Assembly (NCBI GenBank): GCA_030429625.1
Contig: JAUIFA010000002.1
Span: 62,001 to 126,000 of the forward strand
Length of the DNA: 64,000 nt
Source: Alphaproteobacteria bacterium
GTDB lineage: Bacteria > Pseudomonadota > Alphaproteobacteria > Rickettsiales > UBA8987
Direction of reading: 5' to 3'
Both the position numbers and the translations under genes were made by a program. The notes below the pieces were generated by a model. The model saw only the letters and a program-made list of their open reading frames with translations. It did no database searches and was not told the origin of the DNA. Positions 33,110-42,778 of this stretch are shown here, piece after piece (positions within the stretch are counted from its first letter, which is position 1; each line of letters opens with the position of its first letter).

Positions 33110-34471
33110 TTATTCTACCACGATACCATGCAGGCTATTTGGGAAGGCTTTATCAATTCTGACATTGATAATTTTATTCATATATTTTTCTGGCTCATTA
33201 GTATCAATATGAACAGGCTGAAGATAAGGACTGGAACCGGCAATTTGTCCGTCTTTTTTGCTTTGGCGGTCAAACATAATAGGCATGATCTTACCCACAC
33301 TGTTTTGATTAAATTCTTTTCCGCATTCATTAATTAAAGCCTGTAAGCGTTGCAAACGGTCTTTCTTTTCTTCCAGTGATACCGTATCTTCATAGGTAGC
33401 TGCCGGAGTTCCCGGGCGTGGGCTGTAAATAAAGGAATAGGTTGAAGCATAGCGCACTTGCTCCACCGCGCGCATGGTGCCTAGGAATTCTTCTTCCGTT
33501 TCTCCCGGAAAACCGACAATAAAATCCGACGAAAAGGCCATGTCCGGTCGTGCGTCACGGAATTTGTCAATAATCTTCATGTAATGTTCCACCGTATGCT
33601 GGCGGTTCATTTCTTTCAAAATGCGGTCAGAGCCAGCTTGCAATGGTAGATGCAAAAACGGCATCAGCTTATCAATATCGCGATGGGCAGCAATGAGCTC
33701 ATCGTCTACATCGCGCGGGTGAGAAGTAACGTAACGAATACGCTTCACCTCATCCATTTTGGCGATGTGCTCAATGAGGCGGCCAAGACTCCATTTGTCC
33801 AGCTCAAACCCACGTCCATGATAGGCATTGACGTTTTGCCCTAGTAGGTAGATTTCTTTGATGCCCTGATCAAGTAATTTTTTGATCTCGTTTTCCACGT
33901 CTTTAACCGAGCGGGAGAATTCTGCTCCGCGAGTATAGGGAACAACGCAATAGGTGCAAAATTTGTCACAGCCTTCTTGGATGGAAACAAAGGCAGAAGA
34001 TTGTGTGGTCTTGCTGCCTTCAACAGATTTGATTTGCGGAAAGCTATCAAATTTTTCTTCTGCCGCAAAATCCAATTCCAGCCCATATTTGCTGTGTGCT
34101 TTTTGGGCGTTGGTAACCATTTGTGGCAGACGATGATAGGTTTGCGGGCCTACCACAATATCGACGATCGGCGCGCGTTTGATGATTTCCTGACCTTCAG
34201 CTTGTGCCACACAGCCAGCTACGGCAATGATGGTGTCTTTGTCATTCTTAGTACGTTTGTCTTTTATCTTTTTAATCCGTCCCAGATCAGAATACATTTT
34301 CTCCGCCGCCTTCTCACGAATATGGCAGGTGTTAAGGATAATCAGATCGGACTCCTCCATTTGATCGCTGTTTTCAAAGCCCTGATCGGCCAGCACGTCG
34401 CTCATCTTGCCCGAATCATAGACATTCATCTGGCAGCCATAGGTTTTGATGTGCAATTTTTTCTTATTCAT
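33110..34471 (-). CDS. miaB: tRNA-2-methylthio-N6-dimethylallyladenosine synthase
   Basis: 453 residues from ATG 34471 (an in-frame GTG at 34483 is possible). An N-terminal UPF0004 domain with YGCQMNVYDSGKM holds one iron-sulfur cluster, a radical SAM domain with CDKFCTYCVVPYTRG holds the other, and a C-terminal TRAM domain follows. It methylthiolates A37 of tRNAs. The start overlaps the 3' end of mrp by 8 bp, a coupling that makes sense because Mrp is an iron-sulfur carrier. It is usually next to phoH; three genes now intervene. Confidence 0.96.
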   Translation of the reverse strand: MNKKKLHIKTYGCQMNVYDSGKMSDVLADQGFENSDQMEESDLIILNTCHIREKAAEKMYSDLGRIKKIKDKRTKNDKDTIIAVAGCVAQAEGQEIIKRAPIVDIVVGPQTYHRLPQMVTNAQKAHSKYGLELDFAAEEKFDSFPQIKSVEGSKTTQSSAFVSIQEGCDKFCTYCVVPYTRGAEFSRSVKDVENEIKKLLDQGIKEIYLLGQNVNAYHGRGFELDKWSLGRLIEHIAKMDEVKRIRYVTSHPRDVDDELIAAHRDIDKLMPFLHLPLQAGSDRILKEMNRQHTVEHYMKIIDKFRDARPDMAFSSDFIVGFPGETEEEFLGTMRAVEQVRYASTYSFIYSPRPGTPAATYEDTVSLEEKKDRLQRLQALINECGKEFNQNSVGKIMPIMFDRQSKKDGQIAGSSPYLQPVHIDTNEPEKYMNKIINVRIDKAFPNSLHGIVVE

Positions 34472-35543
34472 CAACAAAGTCACTTACTTTTTTGGCGATG
34501 GTGGCAAATATCTCCGCCGTGGCATTTTCACCCACCGCCATTGGCTCTCCACCGTCTCCGGCAGCAGAAATATCAGGATTTATAGGGATTTGGCCAAGAA
34601 AATCAACCTTATTCTTGGCACAGAAGTTTTCCACATTGCCTTGGCCGAAGATATAATTCTTATTGTCGGCAGCGTCAACAAAATAGGCCATGTTTTCCAC
34701 CAACCCGATAATCGGCGCATTGATCTTTTGTAACATAGAATGGGCTTTTTGTACGTCCAGCAAGGCCACATCTTGCGGAGTGCTGACCAGCAATGTGCCG
34801 TCTACGTTAAAGTTCTGGGCGATACTAAGGTGAATATCCCCCGTGCCCGGTGGCAGATCGACAATCAAAAAATCCAGTTCGTCCTTGTCTTCGCCCTGCC
34901 AGTGGGTCATTCCCATGAGTTGGTACAGAGCCTTAACGGCCATGCTGCCCCGCCAGACGGTGGCTTCCGTCTCATTGATAAGCAAAGACATCGACATACA
35001 TTTGACGCCATAACTCACCGGTGGTACCATCTTATCGTCCACCACCACGGGTTTTTCTTTCAAATTCATCATCCTGCCGACAGAAGGACCATAAATATCT
35101 GTATCTACCAAGCCGGTTGAATAACCTTGTTTGGCCAGAGTAATGGCGAGGTTTACCGCAACAGTTGATTTGCCGACGCCACCTTTGCCCGCCGCAACGC
35201 AGATCACATGCTTTACCCCTTGCAGCTTCTTAGGAGTAGGGGCTGGTTTACGTGCAGCAGGGGATGAAGCGGTGCTGGAGGTAATTACATACTGTACCTG
35301 TCCCACTCCGTCGAGTGTTTGTAATTCTTCAATACATTTTTGAGCCAAAGATTCGCCTATGGATTTTTCCTGATCGCCAATATCTAACACCAGGCTTACA
35401 TCATTATTATTCGCATTTTCTTTTAGGCTGATGGAGGTAACGATGTGAGCATCGACAATACCGCTCTTACTGCCACTTGCTGGGTTGGTCAGTTTAATAT
35501 CGTTGAGCCGCTGGCGAATAATTTTATCAGTTATTTTCGACAT
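34464..35543 (-). CDS. mrp: Iron-sulfur cluster carrier ATPase (Mrp/ApbC)
   Basis: 359 residues from ATG 35543 (MSKITDKIIRQRL); the frame stays open upstream to 35753 but that part is a proline-rich artefact lying across the hflK start. An N-terminal MIP18-like domain (about 1-95) is followed by the Mrp ATPase with deviant Walker A AAGKGGVGKSTVAVNLA and LVDTDIYGPS. The usual C-terminal CxxC is not evident. Mrp delivers iron-sulfur clusters in the cytosol. It is divergent from hflK with about 85 bp between starts. Confidence 0.94.
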   Translation of the reverse strand: MSKITDKIIRQRLNDIKLTNPASGSKSGIVDAHIVTSISLKENANNNDVSLVLDIGDQEKSIGESLAQKCIEELQTLDGVGQVQYVITSSTASSPAARKPAPTPKKLQGVKHVICVAAGKGGVGKSTVAVNLAITLAKQGYSTGLVDTDIYGPSVGRMMNLKEKPVVVDDKMVPPVSYGVKCMSMSLLINETEATVWRGSMAVKALYQLMGMTHWQGEDKDELDFLIVDLPPGTGDIHLSIAQNFNVDGTLLVSTPQDVALLDVQKAHSMLQKINAPIIGLVENMAYFVDAADNKNYIFGQGNVENFCAKNKVDFLGQIPINPDISAAGDGGEPMAVGENATAEIFATIAKKVSDFVDE

Positions 35544-35628
35544 ATCATTGAAATCAGGTTTACTATTGCCTATATAATATTGTGCATGAGTCAATAATAG
35601 TAAATCTAACGATAGTAAAGAGGAAAAC

Positions 35629-36693
35629 ATGCCTTGGGGAAATAATGGACAAGGGGGCGGCGGACAAGGCCCTTGGGGAAATGGTAATCGTGGAGGGGGC
35701 AACGACAATACCCCTACACCACCGGATTTTGATAAATTCTTTAAAAAAGGCAAAGACCAGTTTGGCAGTTTCTTTGGCGGAGGTAAAAAACCTCTGCTAT
35801 TTATCGGATTTGTTGTGTTGATGCTGTGGATGTCTACGGGGTTTTATACGGTGGATACCGGTGAACAGGGCGTGGTTCTGCGCTTTGGGAAGTATAATCA
35901 CTGGACAGGGCCCGGGCTGCATTATCGTTTGCCTATGCCCATTGACCAGATTATAAAAGTGCCGGTGGAACGCAATAATCGTATTGAGATAGGTGTGCGT
36001 ACCGGTGGTGGTAATAAGAAAATTCGTGTGCCAGAAGAAAGCCTGATGTTGACTGGAGATGAAAACATTACGGACGTACAGTTTGAGATTCAGTGGAAAA
36101 TCAGTTCTGCAAAAGATTTTCTGTTTAATTTGCGTGATCCTGCCGGTACGGTTAAAGCCGTGGCAGAAAGTGCTATGCGTGAGGTGGTTGGTCAGACCCC
36201 AGCGGAAAAAGCGCTTTCTGAAGGGAAGTCGGACATTGAACAAAAAGTCAACACCATCATGCAGACCATGTTGGATGAATATGGCGCCGGGATTTATATT
36301 TCGCGGGTGAAACTAGGGGATGTTCAGATGCCAGAGAGGGTAAGTGCAGCTTATAAAGATGTACAGAATGCTAAGCTGGATTATGAAACTGCGATCAATC
36401 AGGCTGAGGCATATCGTAACGATATTCTACCAAGGGCACGGGGGGAAGCAGAGCAGCTAATTCAGAACGCGGAGGGGTATAAAGCTCAGATTGTTGCCGC
36501 CGCAGAAGGTAATGCTGCAAGATTTCTTTCAGTATATGGCCAGTATAAAAACGCAAAAGACGTAACCAAAGAGCGGATGTATCTGGAAACAATGGAAGGG
36601 GTTTTACAGGGAGTAGATAAAATTCTACTTGATCAGCCTAACGGTAACGGAGTGGTTCCTTACCTTCCTTTAAACGAATTGAAGAAGAAGTAG
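35629..36693 (+). CDS. hflK: FtsH protease regulator HflK
   Basis: 354 residues: a glycine/asparagine-rich N-terminus (1-45), one membrane helix (about 55-75), then a SPFH/band 7 domain (GEQGVVLRFGKYN onward) with a C-terminal coiled coil. HflK and HflC form a large periplasmic-side cage around the FtsH protease. Ribosome site GAGGAAA precedes the ATG. hflC follows after 11 bp and degP after that, a membrane and periplasm quality-control operon. Confidence 0.95.
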   Translation: MPWGNNGQGGGGQGPWGNGNRGGGNDNTPTPPDFDKFFKKGKDQFGSFFGGGKKPLLFIGFVVLMLWMSTGFYTVDTGEQGVVLRFGKYNHWTGPGLHYRLPMPIDQIIKVPVERNNRIEIGVRTGGGNKKIRVPEESLMLTGDENITDVQFEIQWKISSAKDFLFNLRDPAGTVKAVAESAMREVVGQTPAEKALSEGKSDIEQKVNTIMQTMLDEYGAGIYISRVKLGDVQMPERVSAAYKDVQNAKLDYETAINQAEAYRNDILPRARGEAEQLIQNAEGYKAQIVAAAEGNAARFLSVYGQYKNAKDVTKERMYLETMEGVLQGVDKILLDQPNGNGVVPYLPLNELKKK

Positions 36694-36704
36694 GGAGACA
36701 GACA

Positions 36705-37565
36705 ATGAACAAGATTCTTATTTTAGTTGCCGTAATAGCGATCCTTGCTTTTAACTCTCTTTATGTGATTGTTGAAACGCAACAAGCGTTGGTACTGCAA
36801 TTTGGTAATCCAATCAAAGTGGAAACAGAAGCCGGTTTAAACTGGAAGAAGCCTTTTATACAGAATGTGATTAAATTTGATAAACGTGTGTTGGAGCTTA
36901 ATGTTGATCCAGAAGAATTTATTGCGTCTGATTTGAAGAAGATTGATATTGATGCGTTTGCTAAATATCGGATCATTGATCCGCTTAAATTCCATCAACG
37001 TGTGCGGGATGAGAACGGTATACGTGGGGCGGTGGGGCCAATTTTAAAGTCCCGTTTGCGTGAGGTCATTGGTACGGTGCCGTTAAACACATTGCTGACC
37101 GACAAACGTTCGGAAGTGATGGATGTGGCGCGTAAGAGTACCAATAAGGAAGTTGAAGATTTTGGCATTGAGATGGTAGATGTGCGGATTATGCGCGCGG
37201 ATTTACCGGAAGACAATACCGAATTTGTCTATAAGCAGATGCGTACCAACAGAGAGCGGGAAGCCAAGGAATATCGTGCTCTTGGTGCAGAAGAGGCACA
37301 ACGCATCACCGCAAAAGCCGAAAAGGATAGAACCATTTTGTTAGCAAATGCGAAGAAAAAGGCTCAAGTAATTCGTGGTGAAGGGGATGGGGAAGCTACC
37401 AGAATCACCGCGGAAGCATTTGGTATAGATAAAGAATTTTATACGTTCTACCGCTCCATGGAAGCCTATTCCAATACCCTAAAAAAGGGAGATACATCGA
37501 TGGTGCTTTCACCGGACAGTCAGTTTTTGCGTTATTTTAGTAATTCTGATGGCGCGGATAGATAA
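36705..37565 (+). CDS. hflC: FtsH protease regulator HflC
   Basis: 286 residues with an N-terminal membrane anchor (about 5-22), then the SPFH core (ETQQALVLQFGNPI, DIDAFAKYRI, GAVGPILKSRLREVIG) and a helical C-terminus with EYRALGAEEAQRITAKAEK repeats. Partner of HflK in the FtsH-HflKC complex. Ribosome site AGGGAGA. Slightly shorter than the Escherichia coli protein. Confidence 0.95.
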   Translation: MNKILILVAVIAILAFNSLYVIVETQQALVLQFGNPIKVETEAGLNWKKPFIQNVIKFDKRVLELNVDPEEFIASDLKKIDIDAFAKYRIIDPLKFHQRVRDENGIRGAVGPILKSRLREVIGTVPLNTLLTDKRSEVMDVARKSTNKEVEDFGIEMVDVRIMRADLPEDNTEFVYKQMRTNREREAKEYRALGAEEAQRITAKAEKDRTILLANAKKKAQVIRGEGDGEATRITAEAFGIDKEFYTFYRSMEAYSNTLKKGDTSMVLSPDSQFLRYFSNSDGADR

Positions 37566-37588
37566 CCACATTATAACGGAGGTATGAT

Positions 37589-39031
37589 ATGAGATACGTA
37601 ACCTGTTTATTGCTTTTATTGGTTTTAATCCCCAATATGGCGTTGGCAAAAATGCCGGTGGAAGGTTTTGCGGATCTTGCAGAGAAGTTGTCGCCAGCAG
37701 TGGTTAATATTTCAACAAGCAAGACGATCAAAGGTAATGTGTTGGGTGGAGGGATGTTGTTTCATAATCTACCAGAAGGCCACCCGTTTGAAAAATTTAA
37801 CAAATTCTTTGAAGAATTTGGTGGTGGCGAATCGAATAAAGAGCAAAAGGCTACCTCTCTTGGCTCAGGTTTTATTATTGATCCGGAAGGCTATATCGCC
37901 ACGAACAATCATGTGATTGATGGGGCGGAAGAAATAGAGGTTAATTTTGGTAATGACGATACCAAATACAAGGCTACGGTCATTGGTGCGGATAAGAAAA
38001 CCGACTTGGCGTTGCTAAAAATTGAGCGTGATGAGCCTTTCCCATTTGTAACATTGGGAGATTCAAGTAAGTCACGTGTTGGGGATTGGATCGTGGTCAT
38101 CGGCAACCCATTTGGTCTGGGTGGTTCGGTCAGTGCAGGGATTATTTCTGCGCGTGGCCGTGATATCAATGCTGGCCCTTTTGACGATTTTATTCAGACC
38201 GATGCAGCGATTAACCGTGGAAATTCTGGTGGCCCAATGTTTAATATGGACGGTGAAGTCATCGGTATTAATACCGCTATTTTTTCTCCAGGCGGAGTAG
38301 GTAATGTGGGGATTGGCTTTGCGGTGCCAACATCGTTGGCTAAGCCTATTTTTGATCAGCTAAGAGAAACCGGCAGCATCAAACGTGGCTGGCTGGGTGT
38401 GAAGATTCAACATGTGACAGACGAGATTGCCGAAAGCCTTGGCTTGGACAGGGCACGTGGTGCGTTGGTTGCTGAGGTGATGGACGATAGTCCGGCCAAA
38501 GAGGCGGGCATTGAAGTAGGCGACATTATTATTTCGTTTGATGGCAAAGAGGTTAATCAGATGAAACGGCTGCCACGTATTGTTGCGGAAACAAAAGTTG
38601 GTAAAAATGTTGATGTGATTGTGTTGCGCGATGGCGAAGAAAGAAATCTCAAGGTTGAAGTGGCACGACTTTCAGAAGATCAGGCAGAAGATGAACCTGA
38701 AATTACCATCAATAAATCGGATGCGGAAGAAGCAAAAGAAGAATTGGGCATGAAATTACTCGCCATTGATGAAAAAGTACGTGCGTCGTACAATCTTGAT
38801 GATGAGGTTAACGGACTTTTGGTGGTAGACATTACATCAGATAGTTATGCTCTTGAACGTGGCATTCGTAAAGGTGACATTATTATTGAAGCAAATCAGA
38901 AAAAACTAACCTCTTTGGATGTCTTGCACGATGTGGTAGAAAAAGCCAAAGACAAAAAGCGTAAAGCGGTTCTTCTGCTCGTATCGCGTAACAAAGAAAC
39001 TTTGTTTGTTGCGGTTCCGGTAGAAGACTAG
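37589..39031 (+). CDS. degP: Periplasmic Do-type serine protease (DegP/DegQ family)
   Basis: 480 residues. Signal peptide (1-20, ending NMALA). The trypsin-like domain has the full triad: His in ATNNHVIDG, Asp in KKTDLALLK, Ser in INRGNSGGPMFN. Two PDZ domains follow (about 265-355 and 390-475). The protein digests or refolds misfolded periplasmic proteins. It follows hflC by 23 bp with ribosome site GGAGG, so membrane and periplasmic quality control are co-transcribed. It converges on pgeF with 10 bp between. Confidence 0.95.
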   Translation: MRYVTCLLLLLVLIPNMALAKMPVEGFADLAEKLSPAVVNISTSKTIKGNVLGGGMLFHNLPEGHPFEKFNKFFEEFGGGESNKEQKATSLGSGFIIDPEGYIATNNHVIDGAEEIEVNFGNDDTKYKATVIGADKKTDLALLKIERDEPFPFVTLGDSSKSRVGDWIVVIGNPFGLGGSVSAGIISARGRDINAGPFDDFIQTDAAINRGNSGGPMFNMDGEVIGINTAIFSPGGVGNVGIGFAVPTSLAKPIFDQLRETGSIKRGWLGVKIQHVTDEIAESLGLDRARGALVAEVMDDSPAKEAGIEVGDIIISFDGKEVNQMKRLPRIVAETKVGKNVDVIVLRDGEERNLKVEVARLSEDQAEDEPEITINKSDAEEAKEELGMKLLAIDEKVRASYNLDDEVNGLLVVDITSDSYALERGIRKGDIIIEANQKKLTSLDVLHDVVEKAKDKKRKAVLLLVSRNKETLFVAVPVED

Positions 39032-39041
39032 TCGTGTTACA

Positions 39042-39791
39042 TCATCGTAAGACTATGGCTGACACTTGCCGGCCATAGTCTGCTTCGCCTCGCTGAGTGG
39101 CTCGGCGATAACTGTAGAACATATCTTCGTTGGACAAAGTGTCGTACGCAACATGTTCAACAGCGCCAATGTCGCACGCCTTAAGGCGTGCATGAACATA
39201 CCCAGTAAGGTTAAATTGGTAATGGTCAGTATTTTCTGAAGGGACAAAAAATATCCGATTCTGTGGGTCATGTTGTACGAAGCGTTGATAAAATTCTTCT
39301 CCAACTTCGTAACTTTCCTGACTAATGGCTGGGCCTATGGCTGCAGCAATGGTAGAGGCATCCGCACCAAGTTCTATCATCGCTCTGATGGTATTTTCAA
39401 GGATACCAGACATTGCCCCTTTCCAACCGGCATGCGCCGCTCCTATGATGTTTGCTGTTGGGTCATAAAACAATACCGGCACACAATCGGCTGTGAGGAT
39501 GCCAAGAGCGATATCAGGATGATTGGTGACCATGGCGTCGGCCTCTACCCTTTGTGTATGTTCGTCCACCACTATTACTATGTTGCTGTGAATTTGGTAT
39601 AAGGTAAGAAGTTTTTGAGCGTCAAGTTTATCGCAGACGACCTGACGGTTTTTTTCGACCGCATCAGTGTCATCATGTGACCCAATGCCCAAATTAAGTG
39701 AGTGGTAAATATCTGTACTGAATCCGCCCTGTCGGGTGAAAAATCCATGACGTATTTTGTCATATTGTTTCAGTGTGTCGCAAATTAGCAT
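39042..39791 (-). CDS. pgeF: PgeF/YfiH-type purine nucleoside phosphorylase (laccase domain)
   Basis: 249 residues of the multicopper-oxidase-like Cu-oxidase_4/YfiH family: GFFTRQGGFS near the N-terminus, NHPDIALGILTADCVPVLFYDP with a zinc-ligand Cys, and IGAAHAGWKGAMSG with a ligand His. Members act as adenosine deaminase/purine nucleoside phosphorylases or edit peptidoglycan precursors. Its ATG overlaps the midA stop by 7 bp. A perfect 10-bp inverted repeat (AGACTATGGC/GCCATAGTCT, 39050-39081) lies in its last codons. Confidence 0.92.
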   Translation of the reverse strand: MLICDTLKQYDKIRHGFFTRQGGFSTDIYHSLNLGIGSHDDTDAVEKNRQVVCDKLDAQKLLTLYQIHSNIVIVVDEHTQRVEADAMVTNHPDIALGILTADCVPVLFYDPTANIIGAAHAGWKGAMSGILENTIRAMIELGADASTIAAAIGPAISQESYEVGEEFYQRFVQHDPQNRIFFVPSENTDHYQFNLTGYVHARLKACDIGAVEHVAYDTLSNEDMFYSYRRATQRGEADYGRQVSAIVLR

Positions 39792-40879
39792 GGTCGGTGT
39801 CCAAAGGGATAAGGGGTTGGTAAATCTGGATGCGTGATGGCCATGGTCTTAAACAGACTCCCCATTTGTTCAGGAGAGGTCAGGCGTTCAACATCCTGAG
39901 ATATTTTTTCTGCTTGCAAGGGTGATGCATTTTTCTTTAGCATCTGAGCACGCAGATGAATGCCCATTTGGTCAAGGAAATCCCCTTGTGTCAGGCCGAT
40001 ATAGGCGGTGGCTCCAGCAGATAAGGCTGTGTTTGCCAGACGTTTAAAATTAACATGAGTGGTTAAATCCGCACTTCCTGGCTCCATAAGCGGGTCATGA
40101 AAAGCATGGTCTTTCACGGCTTGAAAACTGTTGGTAAACAGGTTGTCGTAATAGCCATAATCAATGGTGATTCCTGCTCCGCGATGTTCTCGAATATGCT
40201 GGCTCAATTGATAGACAATATCATGCGCTTCAGGGCAAAATTCATACACACAATCGGTGGGGAGTTCTTGCCAGTCTTTAGGGGCAAAGGCACATTGCGG
40301 AGTGGGGGATTGTGTGAGGCCAAATGTAAGGTTATCATCTTGATCGACGGTTATCATTCGTTCGCGCCAGCCTTGGTCGGTTCGAACAAATTGATGGGTG
40401 GGCAAAGCATCAAAGAATTCATTTGCTACAAGTAAAAGCGGTTTTTTGGGCAGGGTAGAAACATCATTGTGCCAGTGGGTCTTAATATCGTAAGGCGCAA
40501 TGGCAGTTTTCTGTAATGCTTTAAGCTCATCATTGCACTCAATAATATGGATTTTTATGTTGGAATGGAATTTAGGGATTTTTGCCGTAGCACGTAATAT
40601 GTCGCTTATCAATGTGCCTCGTCCGGCACCAAGCTCAACGAGAATACAGTCTTTTGGTTCACCCATCTCTGAGAATTGTGTCGCCAACCACATACCAATT
40701 AACTCGCCAAAAATCTGGCTTATTTCCGGTGCGGTAATAAAATCCCCGCTCTTTCCAAGTGGATCATGTTTGCGGTAATAACCATATTCATCGTGGGTCA
40801 GCACCATTTTCATATATTGGGCGATGGAAAGATAGCCATGATGGTGGATATAGGTTTTAATTTCGCTATCTAACGACAT
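39785..40879 (-). CDS. MidA-type SAM-dependent methyltransferase
   Basis: 364 residues of the NDUFAF7/MidA family: GDFITAPEISQIFGELIGMW early, a SAM-binding LVELGAGRGTLISDIL, and ANEFFDALPTHQF. The mitochondrial relative methylates an arginine in a complex I subunit; bacterial substrates are unclear. The start overlaps lgt by 14 bp and the stop overlaps pgeF by 7 bp, the conserved lgt-midA-pgeF order of alphaproteobacteria. Confidence 0.93.
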   Translation of the reverse strand: MSLDSEIKTYIHHHGYLSIAQYMKMVLTHDEYGYYRKHDPLGKSGDFITAPEISQIFGELIGMWLATQFSEMGEPKDCILVELGAGRGTLISDILRATAKIPKFHSNIKIHIIECNDELKALQKTAIAPYDIKTHWHNDVSTLPKKPLLLVANEFFDALPTHQFVRTDQGWRERMITVDQDDNLTFGLTQSPTPQCAFAPKDWQELPTDCVYEFCPEAHDIVYQLSQHIREHRGAGITIDYGYYDNLFTNSFQAVKDHAFHDPLMEPGSADLTTHVNFKRLANTALSAGATAYIGLTQGDFLDQMGIHLRAQMLKKNASPLQAEKISQDVERLTSPEQMGSLFKTMAITHPDLPTPYPFGHRPC

Positions 40880-41663
40880 TCTTTTTGCTTATAGAGATAA
40901 GGTAAATACCAATTAACAACATAGGCAGGCATAATATCTGCCCCATAGTGAAGAATTCCATTATGTAGCCAATTTGTATATCAGGCTCACGGAAAAATTC
41001 AACAAAAGAGCGGAAGAGGGCATAGCCACATAGGAAAATCCCTGAGAGTATTCCTGCTCTGGTTTGAGCTTTGGTGCGATAGGCGGCATAGGCAAGAATG
41101 AAAAACAGTGCTGCGCCCTCCAAGGCTGATTCGTAGAGTTGGCTGGGGTGGCGCGGGTAAGTCTCGCCAGGGAAAATCACTGCCCAAGGCAGGTCTTCCG
41201 ATGCAAAGCGTCCCCACAGCTCGGCGTTAATAAAATTGGCAAGCCGACCAAAGAATAAACCGATAGGAGCCGCACAGGCGACAAGATCGGTGACGCGTAA
41301 GAAATTCAGCTTGTGTTTTTTGCACATCAAATAAAGAGAAGTAATAGCACCAATTATTCCGCCGTGAAACGACATCCCGCCATGCCAGATTTTGACGATG
41401 TCAATTGGGTTGGTCAGATAATAGCTGAAATTATAGAACAGAACATAGCCAATTCTGCCGCCGAGCAATACTCCAAGGACTGCCCAAACAATAAAATCAT
41501 CGTAGGCTTTCTGATTAAAAGCCTTTGGTTCAAGGCGGTCAAGTTTTGCGATATATAGCCATCCAAGCAGAATGCCCGCAACGTAGCTTAATGCATACCA
41601 GCGAATGGCAAGGGGACCAATTTCAAAAATAATAGGGTCAATATCAGGAAATGCGATGGCCAA
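40866..41663 (-). CDS. lgt: Prolipoprotein diacylglyceryl transferase
   Basis: 265 residues, about seven membrane helices. It starts at TTG (41663): no ATG is available and alignment with the family start (AIAFPDIDPIIFEIGPLAIRWYAL) supports this codon. The Lgt signature is seen as GRLANFINAELWGR with the essential Arg and Asn, plus HGGMSFHGGIIG. It transfers diacylglycerol to lipoprotein cysteines in the inner membrane. Its start lies 3 bp after the hldD stop. Confidence 0.96.
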   Translation of the reverse strand: MAIAFPDIDPIIFEIGPLAIRWYALSYVAGILLGWLYIAKLDRLEPKAFNQKAYDDFIVWAVLGVLLGGRIGYVLFYNFSYYLTNPIDIVKIWHGGMSFHGGIIGAITSLYLMCKKHKLNFLRVTDLVACAAPIGLFFGRLANFINAELWGRFASEDLPWAVIFPGETYPRHPSQLYESALEGAALFFILAYAAYRTKAQTRAGILSGIFLCGYALFRSFVEFFREPDIQIGYIMEFFTMGQILCLPMLLIGIYLISISKKNVVR

Positions 41664-41666
41664 ATT

Positions 41667-42656
41667 CTACCTATATTTGTCGTGCTTAAGAAGATATTCA
41701 TTTACAAATTCAGATATTCCGCCTTCGATGGTGGTCATTTCCTTCACATACCCCCTGCTGCGTAATTTTGTAAGGTTGGCCTGTAGATTGTCTTGGTATT
41801 TGCTGGCAATTTCTGGCGGCATGTCTTTATATTCAATGTTGGCTTTTTCATGGCCAATGGTTTTGAACAGGCAGCCGATAAGATCATTAAAACTACGTGC
41901 CTGCCCGCTGCCTACATTAAAAATACCGTTTACGTCGTGATGTTCGAGTAGCCAAATCATCACGTCACAGCAATCTTTTACATAGACAAAATCACGCATC
42001 TGTTCCCCATCACCATATTCCGGATTGGTGGAACGGAACAGTTGTACTTTAAGATTCTCCTTTGCTCGTGGAAAAGATTGACATATCAAGCTTTGTTGAT
42101 CCTCTTTGTGGTATTCATTCGGACCATACACGCTAAAGAGTTTAAGACCAACCCACTGCGGTGGCGTCGCCTTGCCTGAATGGCTGTCTCGAGCCACACG
42201 CATGTCAAACAAATGTTTGCTCCAGGCATGGGCAGTAAGAGGGTTCAGTGTACGCAGATAAGACGGTGAATCATTGTCCTCAAAACCCTGAGCACCATTA
42301 CCATAGGTGGTGGCGGATGAAGTATAAATAAAACGAATATTGTTGCGGGTGCACCATTTCCACAAATTGACTGAGTAATTAAAGTTATTTTGTAAAAGGC
42401 TATCCACGTCGGTTTCACGGGTGGAGGAGATATCTCCCAGATGGTAGACCACCTCAATTTCTTCTTTATGTTTTATTAGATAGGTAAACAAAGCCTCTGG
42501 TGCCACAAGATCAATAAAGTCGTGCTTGCGTAGATTTTGCCATTTTTCGTTATGGCCAAAATCATCGCATACCACAATGTCCGTAAAGCCTTTTTCCTGT
42601 AGAGAGATTACCAGATTTGATCCTATAAAGCCTGCGCCACCTGTAACAATAATCAT
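41667..42656 (-). CDS. hldD: ADP-L-glycero-D-manno-heptose 6-epimerase
   Basis: 329 residues, extended SDR epimerase: NAD motif VTGGAGFIGSNL, then FIYTSSATTYG and KLFSVYGPNEYHKED. It makes ADP-L,D-heptose for the LPS inner core. Relatives carry Y-G-W/Y-S-K; here the block is HAWSKHLFD, with His143 where the catalytic Tyr normally sits and Lys147 kept. The second catalytic base, a Lys in NEYHKE, is present. It is the first gene of the hldD-lgt-midA-pgeF run, divergent from ubiK with a 122-bp gap. Confidence 0.9.
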   Translation of the reverse strand: MIIVTGGAGFIGSNLVISLQEKGFTDIVVCDDFGHNEKWQNLRKHDFIDLVAPEALFTYLIKHKEEIEVVYHLGDISSTRETDVDSLLQNNFNYSVNLWKWCTRNNIRFIYTSSATTYGNGAQGFEDNDSPSYLRTLNPLTAHAWSKHLFDMRVARDSHSGKATPPQWVGLKLFSVYGPNEYHKEDQQSLICQSFPRAKENLKVQLFRSTNPEYGDGEQMRDFVYVKDCCDVMIWLLEHHDVNGIFNVGSGQARSFNDLIGCLFKTIGHEKANIEYKDMPPEIASKYQDNLQANLTKLRSRGYVKEMTTIEGGISEFVNEYLLKHDKYR

Positions 42657-42778
42657 ACACTTTCCCCTAATGATGTAGTGTAGGGCGCAATAAATAGTCT
42701 TTTTTCTGTTATATCACGCCTATTTCAGATATATAATCGTAACCATCATTCTATAGTATTTTAAGGTGGGATACAACT

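Noticed and set aside
35544..35753. Extended mrp start giving a 429-residue protein
   Set aside because: The extra N-terminus is proline-rich, overlaps the hflK promoter and start, and the family begins at the MSKITDK position.
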